From assembly GCF_003955665.1 (NCBI RefSeq), contig NZ_RXHU01000081.1, positions 1-33,842 of the forward strand: a stretch of 33,842 bases of DNA, written 5' to 3'. Shown here piece by piece: positions 1 to 7,044 of the stretch (its first letter is position 1; each line of letters begins with the position of its first letter). The position numbers were made by a program, and so were the translations under genes. Source of the stretch: Paenibacillus whitsoniae. GTDB lineage: Bacteria > Bacillota > Bacilli > Paenibacillales > NBRC-103111. Below the pieces are notes generated by a model, which saw nothing but the letters and a program-made list of their open reading frames with translations, searched no databases and was not told where the DNA came from.

Positions 1-1143
1 GCGGTGTCGTTTGATGCGGCGGGCGCAGCAGCCGCAGCGGGGCGCATCCGCGCCGCCGGGGATCGCGGAGCGATCCTGCTCGGCAGCGGCGCCAAAGCCG
101 CGGGCGCGAGCGTGGTTGCGCTCGCGGAGCGGTTAGGCTGGCGCGTAGCGACGACGCCGCGCGGCAAAGGCGGTTTTCCCGAAGACCACCCGCTTTCGCT
201 GGGGGTCTACGGGCTGTCCGCTCATCCGCAGGCGAGCGAAGTCCTGAACGGCAGCGGCCACGACGTGCTGCTGATCGTGGGTTCGACGTTAGGCGAGCTT
301 GCGACCAGTAACTGGGAGCCTCGCCTGGTGGAAGGCCGGACGCTCATCCAGATCGACTATGATGCGGCCGAGCTTGGGAAAGTGTACGACGTGCACTTTC
401 CGGTGTTAGGCGATGTGCGGGATGTCATTCCCGCACTGCTGGAGCAGCTGCCGCCGGTTAGCGGCACGGCGGCGTGGCAAGAGCTGGCCGCCGCGCGCGC
501 GGAAGCGGCTGCGGCGGCGGTGGCTGTGGAGCCGCTGGCTGCGGGCAGCGGCGAGGCGGAGGCGTGGAATACGCGCGCAGCGATTCGCCGCTTGAGCGAG
601 ATCGCGCCGGGGAACGCGCGATTCTCTTTGGACATTGGCGAGTTCATGACGTACTCGATTCAGAATCTGCTGATCGAACGCGGTCAGGCGTTCGATATCG
701 ATATTAATTTCGGCGGCATGGGCTCCGGCATCGGCAGTGCGCTGGGCGCGCAGCTTGCGGAGCCGGAGCGGCCTACGATTTGCGTGACGGGCGACGGCTG
801 CTTCTTCATGCACGGAATGGAAGTGCTGACGGCGAAGGAGTACGATCTGCCGATCGTGTTCGTCGTCATCAACAACGCCCGCCTGGGGATGGTGTACCAC
901 GGGCATATGCTGCAGTATAAGCGCTGCCTGGACGATTTTTCGCAGGCGCGTACAAGCATTGCTGGGGTAGCCCAGGCGCTCGGCCTGCGCTATGCCGAAG
1001 TCAGCTCGCTGGCGCAGCTGGAAGCGCAGCACATGCAAGCGTGGCTTGGCGGCGGGCCGGTCGTGGTGGAGGTCATTGTCGACGGCAATGAGATTCCGCC
1101 GATGGGCGAGCGGGTAAAGTTTTTGCAGGGTGCGACGTATTAG
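1..1143 (+). CDS. Thiamine pyrophosphate-dependent enzyme, acetolactate synthase-like (5' truncated)
   Basis: The reading frame is open from the first base of the window, so the N-terminal pyrimidine-binding domain is missing and only the central and C-terminal TPP-binding domains are seen. The first ~150 residues resemble the central TPP-enzyme domain (GSGAKAAGA, then a VGSTLGEL stretch). The C-terminal domain has the TPP/Mg motif: GDG encoded at 790-798 and, about 25 residues later, the Asn-Asn pair at 871-876. Family members are usually 540-600 residues; 380 are present. Substrate cannot be told from this fragment: acetolactate synthase, benzoylformate decarboxylase-like and other 2-oxoacid enzymes share this fold. 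A hairpin terminator follows the stop, so it is the last gene of its transcript. Confidence 0.85.
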   Translation, partial: AVSFDAAGAAAAAGRIRAAGDRGAILLGSGAKAAGASVVALAERLGWRVATTPRGKGGFPEDHPLSLGVYGLSAHPQASEVLNGSGHDVLLIVGSTLGELATSNWEPRLVEGRTLIQIDYDAAELGKVYDVHFPVLGDVRDVIPALLEQLPPVSGTAAWQELAAARAEAAAAAVAVEPLAAGSGEAEAWNTRAAIRRLSEIAPGNARFSLDIGEFMTYSIQNLLIERGQAFDIDINFGGMGSGIGSALGAQLAEPERPTICVTGDGCFFMHGMEVLTAKEYDLPIVFVVINNARLGMVYHGHMLQYKRCLDDFSQARTSIAGVAQALGLRYAEVSSLAQLEAQHMQAWLGGGPVVVEVIVDGNEIPPMGERVKFLQGATY

Positions 1144-1156
1144 GCGCGCGATAATC

Positions 1157-1217
1157 AAAGCTGTCCGGTGTGTGGGCGAGAGAAGGGTCTCGTCTGCGTG
1201 CCGGAGGGCTTTTTTTG
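1157..1217 (+). terminator. Rho-independent terminator after the TPP enzyme gene
   Basis: An outer stem pairs AAAGC with GCTTT and CCGG with CCGG, an inner stem pairs CGAGA with TCTCG, and a run of seven or more T follows at 1210-1217. It lies 13 bases after the stop codon. Confidence 0.75.
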
Positions 1218-1317
1218 CATGTGTTTGATCGATGTCTAGGAGGAACATCTCAAATAAGAGTGGCAAACCGCATCTATGATGGCATTTCCTTCACTTCTTG
1301 AGGAAAAATAAAGGTTT

Positions 1318-1411
1318 GGCCAGTTTCCCTAAAATGACTAGACCTAAGAGGGCCTAGCCCCTTCTAATTTGTGAAAATTGGCTAGTTTCGCTTAGCTAAG
1401 AGGGTCTGGTC
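1318..1411 (-). repeat. Intergenic palindromic repeat, sub-family 1, single inverted copy
   Basis: The reverse complement of this stretch closely matches the units at 10673-10901, including AGTCATTTTAGGGAAA, the TAGAAGGGG...CCCTCTTAG palindrome and the GCGAAA spacer. The two palindrome blocks begin at 1345 and 1397, exactly 52 bp apart as in the other copies. The second block has lost its distal arm. The rest of the 1144-1586 gap holds the terminator, a CTGTGCACAG perfect palindrome at 1447-1456, and a possible promoter. Confidence 0.85.
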
Positions 1412-1511
1412 ACTTTACAAATTAGGTCTCCTTGGCGTAGTGGGGACTGTGCACAGGGCATATCCCCTTTCGTCTGATGCGTAAGGATCCATTGCTCAAC
1501 CGACGGTCAAT

Positions 1512-1540
1512 TTGAATGTTAGCCGCTGTCGTGCTATCGT
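1512..1540 (+). promoter_or_regulatory. Possible sigma-A promoter for the aldo/keto reductase
   Basis: TTGAAT (1512-1517), a 17 bp spacer, and TATCGT (1535-1540) give a weak -35/-10 match about 47 bp before the chosen start codon. The -10 is poor, so this is only a candidate. Confidence 0.3.
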
Positions 1541-1586
1541 TGAGACGAACAGCTTGACTATGATTATTCGGAGGGAGCGCTTGCTC

Positions 1587-2465
1587 ATGTTAAGACGAAC
1601 TATTGGACGATTGAATCGGGAGACGTCGGTTGTGATGTTTGGAGCTGCAAGCTTGGGGCAGGTCACGCAGCAGGAGGCAGATGCGTCGATCCGGTTTGCG
1701 CGCGAGCACGGAGTCGACCATTTTGATACGGCGGCAAGCTATGGCGATGCCGAGGTGCGGATGGGGCCGATCATCAGCGGGATTCGGGATGACATTTTTT
1801 TGGCGACGAAGACGGGGCAGCGCTCGAAGCAAGGGGCGAAGGAGGAGATTTACCGTTCGCTCGAGCGGATGGGGGTGTCCTCCGTCGATTTGCTGCAGCT
1901 GCATGCCGTCGGCAGCATGGAGGAGCTTGACCGCTGCACGGAGAAAGGCGGCGCGTTGGAGGCGCTGCTGGAAGCGCAGCAGGAAGGCATCGTGAAAGCA
2001 ATTGGCATTACGGGTCATGGGCATGAGGCGCCGAAGGTGCATTTAGAGGCGCTGCGGCGGTACCCTTTTGCGACGGTGCTGCTGCCGCTCAATTACTTTA
2101 TGTACAGCCTACCGGAGTACCGCGAGGCGTTCGACGCTTTGATGGAAGAGGCCGGGAAGCAGCAGGCGGCGGTTCGCGCGATCAAGGCGATTGCCAAAGC
2201 GCCGTGGGCCGTCGGAGCGGAGCGTCCGTATGCGACGTGGTACGAGCCTTTTGACGAGCAGCGGGTGATCGACGCTTGTGTGCAGTTTATTTTATCGTTC
2301 CCAGGGCTAAGCGGGTTTGCGACGGCGGGGGACATTCACCTGTTCCCGAAAATCGTGGACAGCGTCGAGCGGTTCGGCGATATGGGTGCGGAGGAAGCGC
2401 AGCGGATTTTGAGCAGCGTTCCGGGCTACACGACGGTGTTTGGCGCGCCGACTTCAATTGCATAG
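1587..2465 (+). CDS. Aldo/keto reductase
   Basis: NAD(P)H-dependent oxidoreductase of the aldo/keto reductase family, a cytoplasmic TIM barrel of 292 residues. The catalytic tetrad is visible: Asp47 in HFDTA, Tyr52 in ASYGD, Lys75 in LATKTG and His106 in LLQLHAV. The frame extends upstream to a TTG at 1512, but ATG 1587 is preferred: GGAGGG lies 11 bases before it, the family-typical N terminus begins there, and the upstream TTG overlaps the possible -35 box. The C-terminal part (SGFATAG and the following helix) is typical of short AKR-like proteins found in Bacillales. The gene has its own terminator and is flanked by unrelated genes, so the physiological substrate cannot be inferred. Confidence 0.88.
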   Translation: MLRRTIGRLNRETSVVMFGAASLGQVTQQEADASIRFAREHGVDHFDTAASYGDAEVRMGPIISGIRDDIFLATKTGQRSKQGAKEEIYRSLERMGVSSVDLLQLHAVGSMEELDRCTEKGGALEALLEAQQEGIVKAIGITGHGHEAPKVHLEALRRYPFATVLLPLNYFMYSLPEYREAFDALMEEAGKQQAAVRAIKAIAKAPWAVGAERPYATWYEPFDEQRVIDACVQFILSFPGLSGFATAGDIHLFPKIVDSVERFGDMGAEEAQRILSSVPGYTTVFGAPTSIA

Positions 2466-2475
2466 ATCGTCTGAG

Positions 2476-2516
2476 AAATCCCTTTGGCATGCGTCTTGTG
2501 CGGAAGGGATTTTTTG
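2476..2516 (+). terminator. Rho-independent terminator after the aldo/keto reductase
   Basis: AAATCCCTT pairs with AAGGGATTT around a 19-base loop, and the downstream arm runs into a tract of T residues. It lies 11 bases after the stop. Confidence 0.85.
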
Positions 2517-2573
2517 TTAAGACATTAAGACGAACTGGACTCCGAATACCTATAGAGGTTAGGAGGAGTTCAC

Positions 2574-4589
2574 ATGATCAAATGGAAGCGATGGCTGCTG
2601 CTCGTCTGCGGGATCGTGCTGCTCGGAGTGCTTGGCGGCGGACTGACGGTCTATGCCTATGTACACAAGCTGGATGTCTCGCTGCTGGATCAGCCACTGC
2701 CGGAGGCGACGCACATTTTGGATAAAAACGGGGTAGATATTTACCAGCTGTCGGGTTCGCGGATTGATGCCGCCCGATTGGCCGATATGCCGAAGGCGCT
2801 GACGGATGCGGTGGTTGCGGTGGAGGATCGGCGCTTTTATGAGCACAAAGGCGTCGATTTGAAGTCGATTACGCGGGCAGTGGCGCGGGATGTACTGCGG
2901 GGCGGCTACTCGGAGGGCGGCAGTACGATTACGCAGCAGTTGGCGAAGAATTTGTTTTTGACTTCGGATAAAACGTTGGGGCGCAAGCTGAAAGAAGCCG
3001 CTTATGCGATCAAGATGGAGACGGATTACAGCAAGGATGAGATTCTGGAGATGTATCTGAACCGGATCTATTTCGGCGAGGGGAGCTGGGGCGTGGGGGC
3101 CGCGGCGAAAACGTATTTTAATAAAAATGTGAAAGACCTCACGCTCCCGGAGGCTGCGGTGTTGGCTGCATTGCCGAAGGCGCCGAGCCATTATTCGCCT
3201 TTTCAGAATGAGGAGCAGGCGTTGGAGCGGCGTAATACGGTGCTGAAGCTGATGGCGGACGAAGGCAAAATCACGGCGGAAGCTTACACGCAAGCGGTCG
3301 CCGCCCCGCTCGGCACCGTCAAGCAGGTGGCTGACGACAGCAAGGAACGTTATCGTTCTTACGTGGATGCGGTTATCGACGAGGCTGTGCGGCAGTACGG
3401 CTTTACGGAGGAGCAGCTGCTCACCGGGGGGATGCGCATTACGACCGAGCTGGATGCAACCGTGCAGCAGGCGGTGTGGGAGGTGTATCGAGACGACAGC
3501 TTATTCCCGGCTGGTAAGCCTGACCAGTTGATCCAAAGCGGAGCGGTCATTCTCGATCAAAAGACCGGCGGCATTCGGGCCATTGCCGGCGGCCGCGGCG
3601 AGAGTGTGTTCCGCGGTTTCAGCCATGCCACGCAGCTCAAGCGGCAGCCGGGCTCGTCGTTCAAGCCGATTGCGGTGTACGGTCCTGCGCTGGAAATGGG
3701 TTACAAGCCCGGCACGATGCTGTATGACGGACCGCTGAATATCGAGGGCTACCAACCGCAGGACTGGGATCATCAAACCCGCGGGCAAGTGTCGATGCAG
3801 GAGGCCATTATCTCCTCTTGGAACATTCCGGCAGTTTGGCTGCTGAAGGAGATCGGCATTGACAAAGGCTTAGGCTTCGCGAAGTCTGTCGGCATTTCGC
3901 TGCCGGACAGCGACCGCCAGCTGGGAACCGCACTCGGCGGGCTCACAGAAGGCGTATCGCCGCTGCAGATGGCGCAGGCGTTCAGCACGTTTGCAGCGAA
4001 GGGCGTGCTGCATCCGGCGCATACGATCGCGAAGATCGAGACCGGCGACGGCCACCCGTTGGTTGCGTACAAGGAGGCGGGCGTACCGGTCATGAAGCCG
4101 GAGACGGCGTATGCGATGACGTCGATGCTCCAGCAGGCGGTCGCGCAAGGCACGGGGAAGAATGCGGCCATGAACCGGCCGGTTGCGGGCAAATCCGGGA
4201 CAACGCAATTGCCGGATTCGAAGGAGTTTGAGGGTGCCGGCAACGGCAGCGCCAAGGATGCGTGGTTCGTCGGCTATACGCCGGAGCTGACAGGCGCAGT
4301 GTGGGTCGGGTACGATAAAACGGACAGCGGCCATTATTTGACCACGTCAGGCGGGGCGGTCCCGGCGGTGGTGTTCCGGGAAATCATGAGCAGATCTTTG
4401 GCAAAGGTGCCTGTGGTGCTGTTTGATATGCCGATTCCGGCGGCGGATGATCCGGCGATTTCCGCAGGTGAAGTGCAGCAAGATCTGCTGAAGAACGGAG
4501 AGAAGGGGCCGTCGAAGAATCAGCCGAAGAAACAGGAGAAGGCGCGGAAAGATCAGGAGAAAGGGGGCAAGGAGGGGAAGGAGAGATGA
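2574..4589 (+). CDS. Class A penicillin-binding protein (glycosyltransferase/transpeptidase, PBP1A family)
   Basis: Bifunctional peptidoglycan synthase of 671 residues anchored by one N-terminal membrane helix (about residues 8-28). The GT51 glycosyltransferase domain shows the catalytic Glu84 in VEDRRFYEH, GGSTITQQLAKN (116-127), EMYLNRIYFG and PEAAVLAALPKAP. The transpeptidase domain has all three penicillin-binding motifs: SSFK with nucleophile Ser361 and Lys364, SWN at 415-417, and KSGTT at 540-544. The end is a highly charged Lys/Glu-rich tail, presumably extracellular. Length matches the PbpF/PbpG-like proteins of Bacillus rather than the longer PonA. The AGGAGG site seven to eight bases before the ATG is strong. 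It is monocistronic, with terminators on both sides. Which paralogue it is (sporulation or vegetative) cannot be decided here. Confidence 0.95.
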   Translation: MIKWKRWLLLVCGIVLLGVLGGGLTVYAYVHKLDVSLLDQPLPEATHILDKNGVDIYQLSGSRIDAARLADMPKALTDAVVAVEDRRFYEHKGVDLKSITRAVARDVLRGGYSEGGSTITQQLAKNLFLTSDKTLGRKLKEAAYAIKMETDYSKDEILEMYLNRIYFGEGSWGVGAAAKTYFNKNVKDLTLPEAAVLAALPKAPSHYSPFQNEEQALERRNTVLKLMADEGKITAEAYTQAVAAPLGTVKQVADDSKERYRSYVDAVIDEAVRQYGFTEEQLLTGGMRITTELDATVQQAVWEVYRDDSLFPAGKPDQLIQSGAVILDQKTGGIRAIAGGRGESVFRGFSHATQLKRQPGSSFKPIAVYGPALEMGYKPGTMLYDGPLNIEGYQPQDWDHQTRGQVSMQEAIISSWNIPAVWLLKEIGIDKGLGFAKSVGISLPDSDRQLGTALGGLTEGVSPLQMAQAFSTFAAKGVLHPAHTIAKIETGDGHPLVAYKEAGVPVMKPETAYAMTSMLQQAVAQGTGKNAAMNRPVAGKSGTTQLPDSKEFEGAGNGSAKDAWFVGYTPELTGAVWVGYDKTDSGHYLTTSGGAVPAVVFREIMSRSLAKVPVVLFDMPIPAADDPAISAGEVQQDLLKNGEKGPSKNQPKKQEKARKDQEKGGKEGKER

Positions 4590-4603
4590 CCATATTTGGA
4601 TAA

Positions 4604-4644
4604 AAAAAGAATCGCCCACATTGTGAATGGGGCGATTCTTTTTA
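4604..4644. terminator. Bidirectional terminator between convergent genes
   Basis: AGAATCGCCC pairs with GGGCGATTCT around a short loop, with A residues on the left and T residues on the right. It can therefore terminate both the penicillin-binding protein gene (+) and the secreted protein gene (-). Confidence 0.88.
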
Positions 4645-4657
4645 TTATGCAGGAAGA

Positions 4658-5542
4658 TCAGTCCTTGCCATCATGTTTCTCGTGCTTCTGCTTGTCGGAT
4701 CCGCGGCCTTGATGGGAATCGCGGTCCGCATTTGGGGATTTCGGCGAGTTGGGCGCTTTGGTTGCACTCGCCTTCAGGTTGATATTCAGCTTACGTGCAT
4801 CTATGCGGTACTGGGTCGCGAGCTTCTCAGCTAGTATTTGTTTGGCATTCGGGTCGGAGAGATCAAGTGCGCCTAGCAAATTGGCACACCATTTGCGCGC
4901 ATCGTCGCCTGTCAGATGAAATTTGCCGGCTTGCGGTGCTTGGATGGTCAGATCCCATTGGGCATCTTTCGTTCGACCGATATGGAGGTTAAAATGCTCT
5001 CCCTTCACATCCAGCTCCACATGATCTGCTTGATCGTCTTCCTTGTCAGGCTTCTTGCCAGAGGACGGCGTGCTCGATGCCGGCGTCGGCGCAGCCGTTG
5101 TAGCGGGTGCCGTTGCTTCTGCCGTCGGCGCAGCTGTTGGTGCTGCGGTTGGTGTGGCTGTTGCTGATGGCGCAGATGGCGCCGTCGTGGCATTGGTACT
5201 CGAAGCCGGAGTCGTGCTTGCTGCTGCAGTCGCTTTGATGTAAGCCGCTTGGTTTTTATTGTTCATGAACACCTCAACCTGATCGCCTGCTGCCAGGTCA
5301 GCCAGCTTGGCAGTCTGTTCATTGCGGTACACCCACACGGATTGGGCTACCGTGACGTTGCGATCGCCGGCTTCCGTATGTACAGTCAGGGAATGGTCAG
5401 TTAAAGCTTGCAGCGTGCCGGTTACAGCCGTTGCGGCGGCCGTTTCGGACGAAGTTGCAGCGTAGGCGCTTAAGCCGCACAGCAGCATGGCGATAGCGGC
5501 CAAGCCAAGCAGGGCGAGCTTTATGCGTTTTTTAGTCATCAT
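4658..5542 (-). CDS. Secreted protein of unknown function with Ala/Thr/Pro linker
   Basis: Not recognised as a named family. The 294-residue product has a positively charged start (MMTKKRIK), a hydrophobic core and an AYA cleavage site near residue 28, a typical Sec signal peptide; Cys22 lacks a proper lipobox, so lipidation is unlikely. Residues 38-105 look like a small beta domain (GTLQALTDHSLTVHT, then GDQVEVFMN), reminiscent of DUF5666-type or OB-like modules. Residues 106-165 are a low-complexity Ala/Thr/Pro/Ser linker like a cell-wall spacer. A second folded segment (about 172-258) contains FNLHIGRTK and ends in a Lys/His/Asp-rich tail. It may bind the cell wall or be an exported adaptor. 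The ribosome site is enclosed in a hairpin (5551-5584), suggesting translational control. Confidence 0.75.
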   Translation of the reverse strand: MMTKKRIKLALLGLAAIAMLLCGLSAYAATSSETAAATAVTGTLQALTDHSLTVHTEAGDRNVTVAQSVWVYRNEQTAKLADLAAGDQVEVFMNNKNQAAYIKATAAASTTPASSTNATTAPSAPSATATPTAAPTAAPTAEATAPATTAAPTPASSTPSSGKKPDKEDDQADHVELDVKGEHFNLHIGRTKDAQWDLTIQAPQAGKFHLTGDDARKWCANLLGALDLSDPNAKQILAEKLATQYRIDARKLNINLKASATKAPNSPKSPNADRDSHQGRGSDKQKHEKHDGKD

Positions 5543-5550
5543 AGAAAAAC

Positions 5551-5584
5551 ACCTCCACTCACAGCTTTCGGCTGCAAGGGAGGT
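5551..5584 (-). promoter_or_regulatory. Hairpin that encloses the ribosome binding site of the secreted protein gene
   Basis: Read on the minus strand, ACCTCC pairs perfectly with GGAGGT. Inside it, CTTGCAGC pairs with GCTGTGAG (two G-T pairs) around a CGAAA loop with one bulged T. The distal GGAGGT arm (5551-5556) is the Shine-Dalgarno sequence, eight bases before the ATG at 5542. The 14 bp stem would block ribosome binding unless melted or bound by something. Confidence 0.6.
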
Positions 5585-5693
5585 TTTGGGACGGTCTGCG
5601 AGTCGAATGGTGACGCGGAAAGCGCATGACGACAGGCCTGCAAGTGTGTAGACAGTGTGATTTTGGAGGGCGTTCTGATTTGAAATCGCTGTC

Positions 5694-6611
5694 TTAATCG
5701 TTCGAATTATTCATCAGACGCTGCATAAAATCCTCCGCCGCCCGGTACCCTTGCTGGCGTAAGTACCAGTTGTTGGCGGCGGCTTCAACCAGCCCTGCTA
5801 CGTCGCGCCCCGGTTGGAGCTGGATTTCGATATGCGGGACTTGAATATCCATATATTCCGTAAAGCGGGGCTCCAGCTCCAAATCGTTATTGAGCGCGTT
5901 CTCCTGCCATTTCGTCAGCTCAATGTCGAGGACGATGCGCGTTTCGTCCTGAAACGCTTTGCGGCCGTATAGGCGGGATACGTTGATCAGCCCGATGCTG
6001 CGAAGCGCGAGGAATTCTTTGGTCTTGCCGTTGTGCGTGCCGAGCAACGTTTCGGGGCTGATTTTTTTCAGCACGACGATGTCGTCGGCGACGAGGCGGT
6101 GGCCCCGGCGAATGAGGGTGTGAGCGGTTTCACTTTTGCCTACGCCGGATTTGCCTCGGAGCAGGATGCCGATGCCGGAGACGTTGACGCACACACCATG
6201 GATCGCGATCTCTTCGGCCAGCGATTTGCTCAAATACAGGTCGACCAAATCCTGAAATTTGCTGGTCGGCGCGGAGGTTCGCAGGAGCGGGATTCTTTCT
6301 TCTTCGCAATATTTTTTCAAATATTTCAGGCCTTCCTGGCTCCGGGTGACGACAAAGCAGGGCGGATGGTACTTGACGATGTTGCCGATATGCAAATTGC
6401 GCTCGTTCTCAGAGAGCTTGTGCAGATACGTAATTTCTTTGCGGCCGAGAAGCTGAACATGCGCCTGCGGGAAAAAGTCAAAATAACCGACGAATTCGAG
6501 GCCGGGGCGGTGCGCTTTTGTTTTGGTGATCGGGCGGTGCAGCTCGGATTGGCCGGCCAGCACTTCGAGCGAGAAACGCTCGACGAGATCTTTGACAGTG
6601 ACGGATTTCAC
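5694..6611 (-). CDS. hprK: HPr kinase/phosphorylase
   Basis: Cytoplasmic bifunctional enzyme that phosphorylates HPr (and usually Crh) on the regulatory serine and removes the phosphate, providing the corepressor for CcpA in carbon catabolite control. The 305-residue length fits the family (about 310). Visible are the N-terminal domain with RPITK and RPGLEFVGYF, His138 in IHG, the Walker A loop GKSGVGKS (153-160), Asp176-Asp177 in HRLVADD, and the C-terminal signature around QLQPGRDVAGLVEAAA. The open frame runs to 6728, but GTG 6611 is chosen because AAGGAGGA lies seven bases upstream and the family N terminus (KSVTVKDL) starts there. It is not next to lgt as in Bacillus. A hairpin abuts the stop codon (5651-5693, GACAG/CTGTC and GATTT/AAATC), without a T-run. 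Confidence 0.92.
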   Translation of the reverse strand: MKSVTVKDLVERFSLEVLAGQSELHRPITKTKAHRPGLEFVGYFDFFPQAHVQLLGRKEITYLHKLSENERNLHIGNIVKYHPPCFVVTRSQEGLKYLKKYCEEERIPLLRTSAPTSKFQDLVDLYLSKSLAEEIAIHGVCVNVSGIGILLRGKSGVGKSETAHTLIRRGHRLVADDIVVLKKISPETLLGTHNGKTKEFLALRSIGLINVSRLYGRKAFQDETRIVLDIELTKWQENALNNDLELEPRFTEYMDIQVPHIEIQLQPGRDVAGLVEAAANNWYLRQQGYRAAEDFMQRLMNNSND

Positions 6612-6714
6612 GAGGGAATCCTCCTTACGAGAAATATGCACTTGAACTATTCGTGTTCGGGTGGGGGCAATCCTGCCGGAGGCGCGCGGGGAAATGTGAG
6701 AAGGTGATGAACAG

Positions 6715-6747
6715 AAAAAAAGCCCCATGCAGTCGTCTGCATGGAGC
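6715..6747 (-). terminator. Terminator of the moxR-DUF58-DUF4129 operon
   Basis: On the minus strand GCTCCATGCAG pairs with CTGCATGGGGC around a four-base loop and runs into seven T residues. It follows the 56-residue gene by 39 bases and separates it from hprK. Confidence 0.88.
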
Positions 6748-6786
6748 GAAGGTAGGCCAGGTTCTCATCTTGTATGTAAAAGCAGC

Positions 6787-6957
6787 CTATCTATGCAAGC
6801 CGCATTTTTTGGCGAGTGTTGGCCATGTCGAAAGGAACATGTTCTCCCACCGGTCCTCGGGTAAAATAGAAATCCATCTTGCAATTTGATCCAAGCCCAT
6901 TTCTTGGAGCGTGTGGAGCACTTCTTCTTTTTCTGTTCCGGTTTTTAATGCTAACAT
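6787..6957 (-). CDS. Small hypothetical protein, 56 residues
   Basis: A short frame with ATG at 6957 and TAG at 6787-6789. The upstream sequence GAGGTGG lies about seven bases before the ATG, a good ribosome site, and a strong terminator follows the stop directly, both supporting a real gene. The product begins MLALKTGTEKEEVLHTL and is predicted mostly helical with Trp and Pro residues in the second half (ILPEDRW, TWPTLAKK). It has no membrane segment, signal peptide or metal motif, and no family is recognised. It is 87 bases downstream of the DUF4129 gene on the same strand and is probably co-transcribed with it. It could also have an independent role; only conservation would settle this. 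Confidence 0.6.
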   Translation of the reverse strand: MLALKTGTEKEEVLHTLQEMGLDQIARWISILPEDRWENMFLSTWPTLAKKCGLHR

Positions 6958-7044
6958 CTCAAAACCACCTCATCCAATAGTTTCAAACAATTATGCATAT
7001 GCGCCGGAATGAAAAGATGTGACGGTTTTTTCATAAATGCTGAA

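Noticed and set aside
406..1266. 286-codon minus-strand open frame opposite the TPP enzyme
   Set aside because: His/Arg/Leu-rich shadow of a GC-rich gene.
1512..1586. Longer N terminus for the aldo/keto reductase from TTG 1512
   Set aside because: No ribosome site at that codon, the added residues do not resemble the family, and a possible promoter occupies this stretch.
5543..5693. Known riboswitch in the leader of the secreted protein gene
   Set aside because: No consensus of c-di-GMP, cobalamin, glycine, lysine or similar classes was found; only the ribosome-site hairpin and a hairpin at the hprK stop codon are evident.
6951..7031. Leader peptide gene upstream of the 56-residue gene
   Set aside because: The short frame beginning ATGAAAAAACC on the minus strand has no ribosome site; its overlap with the next start may be chance.
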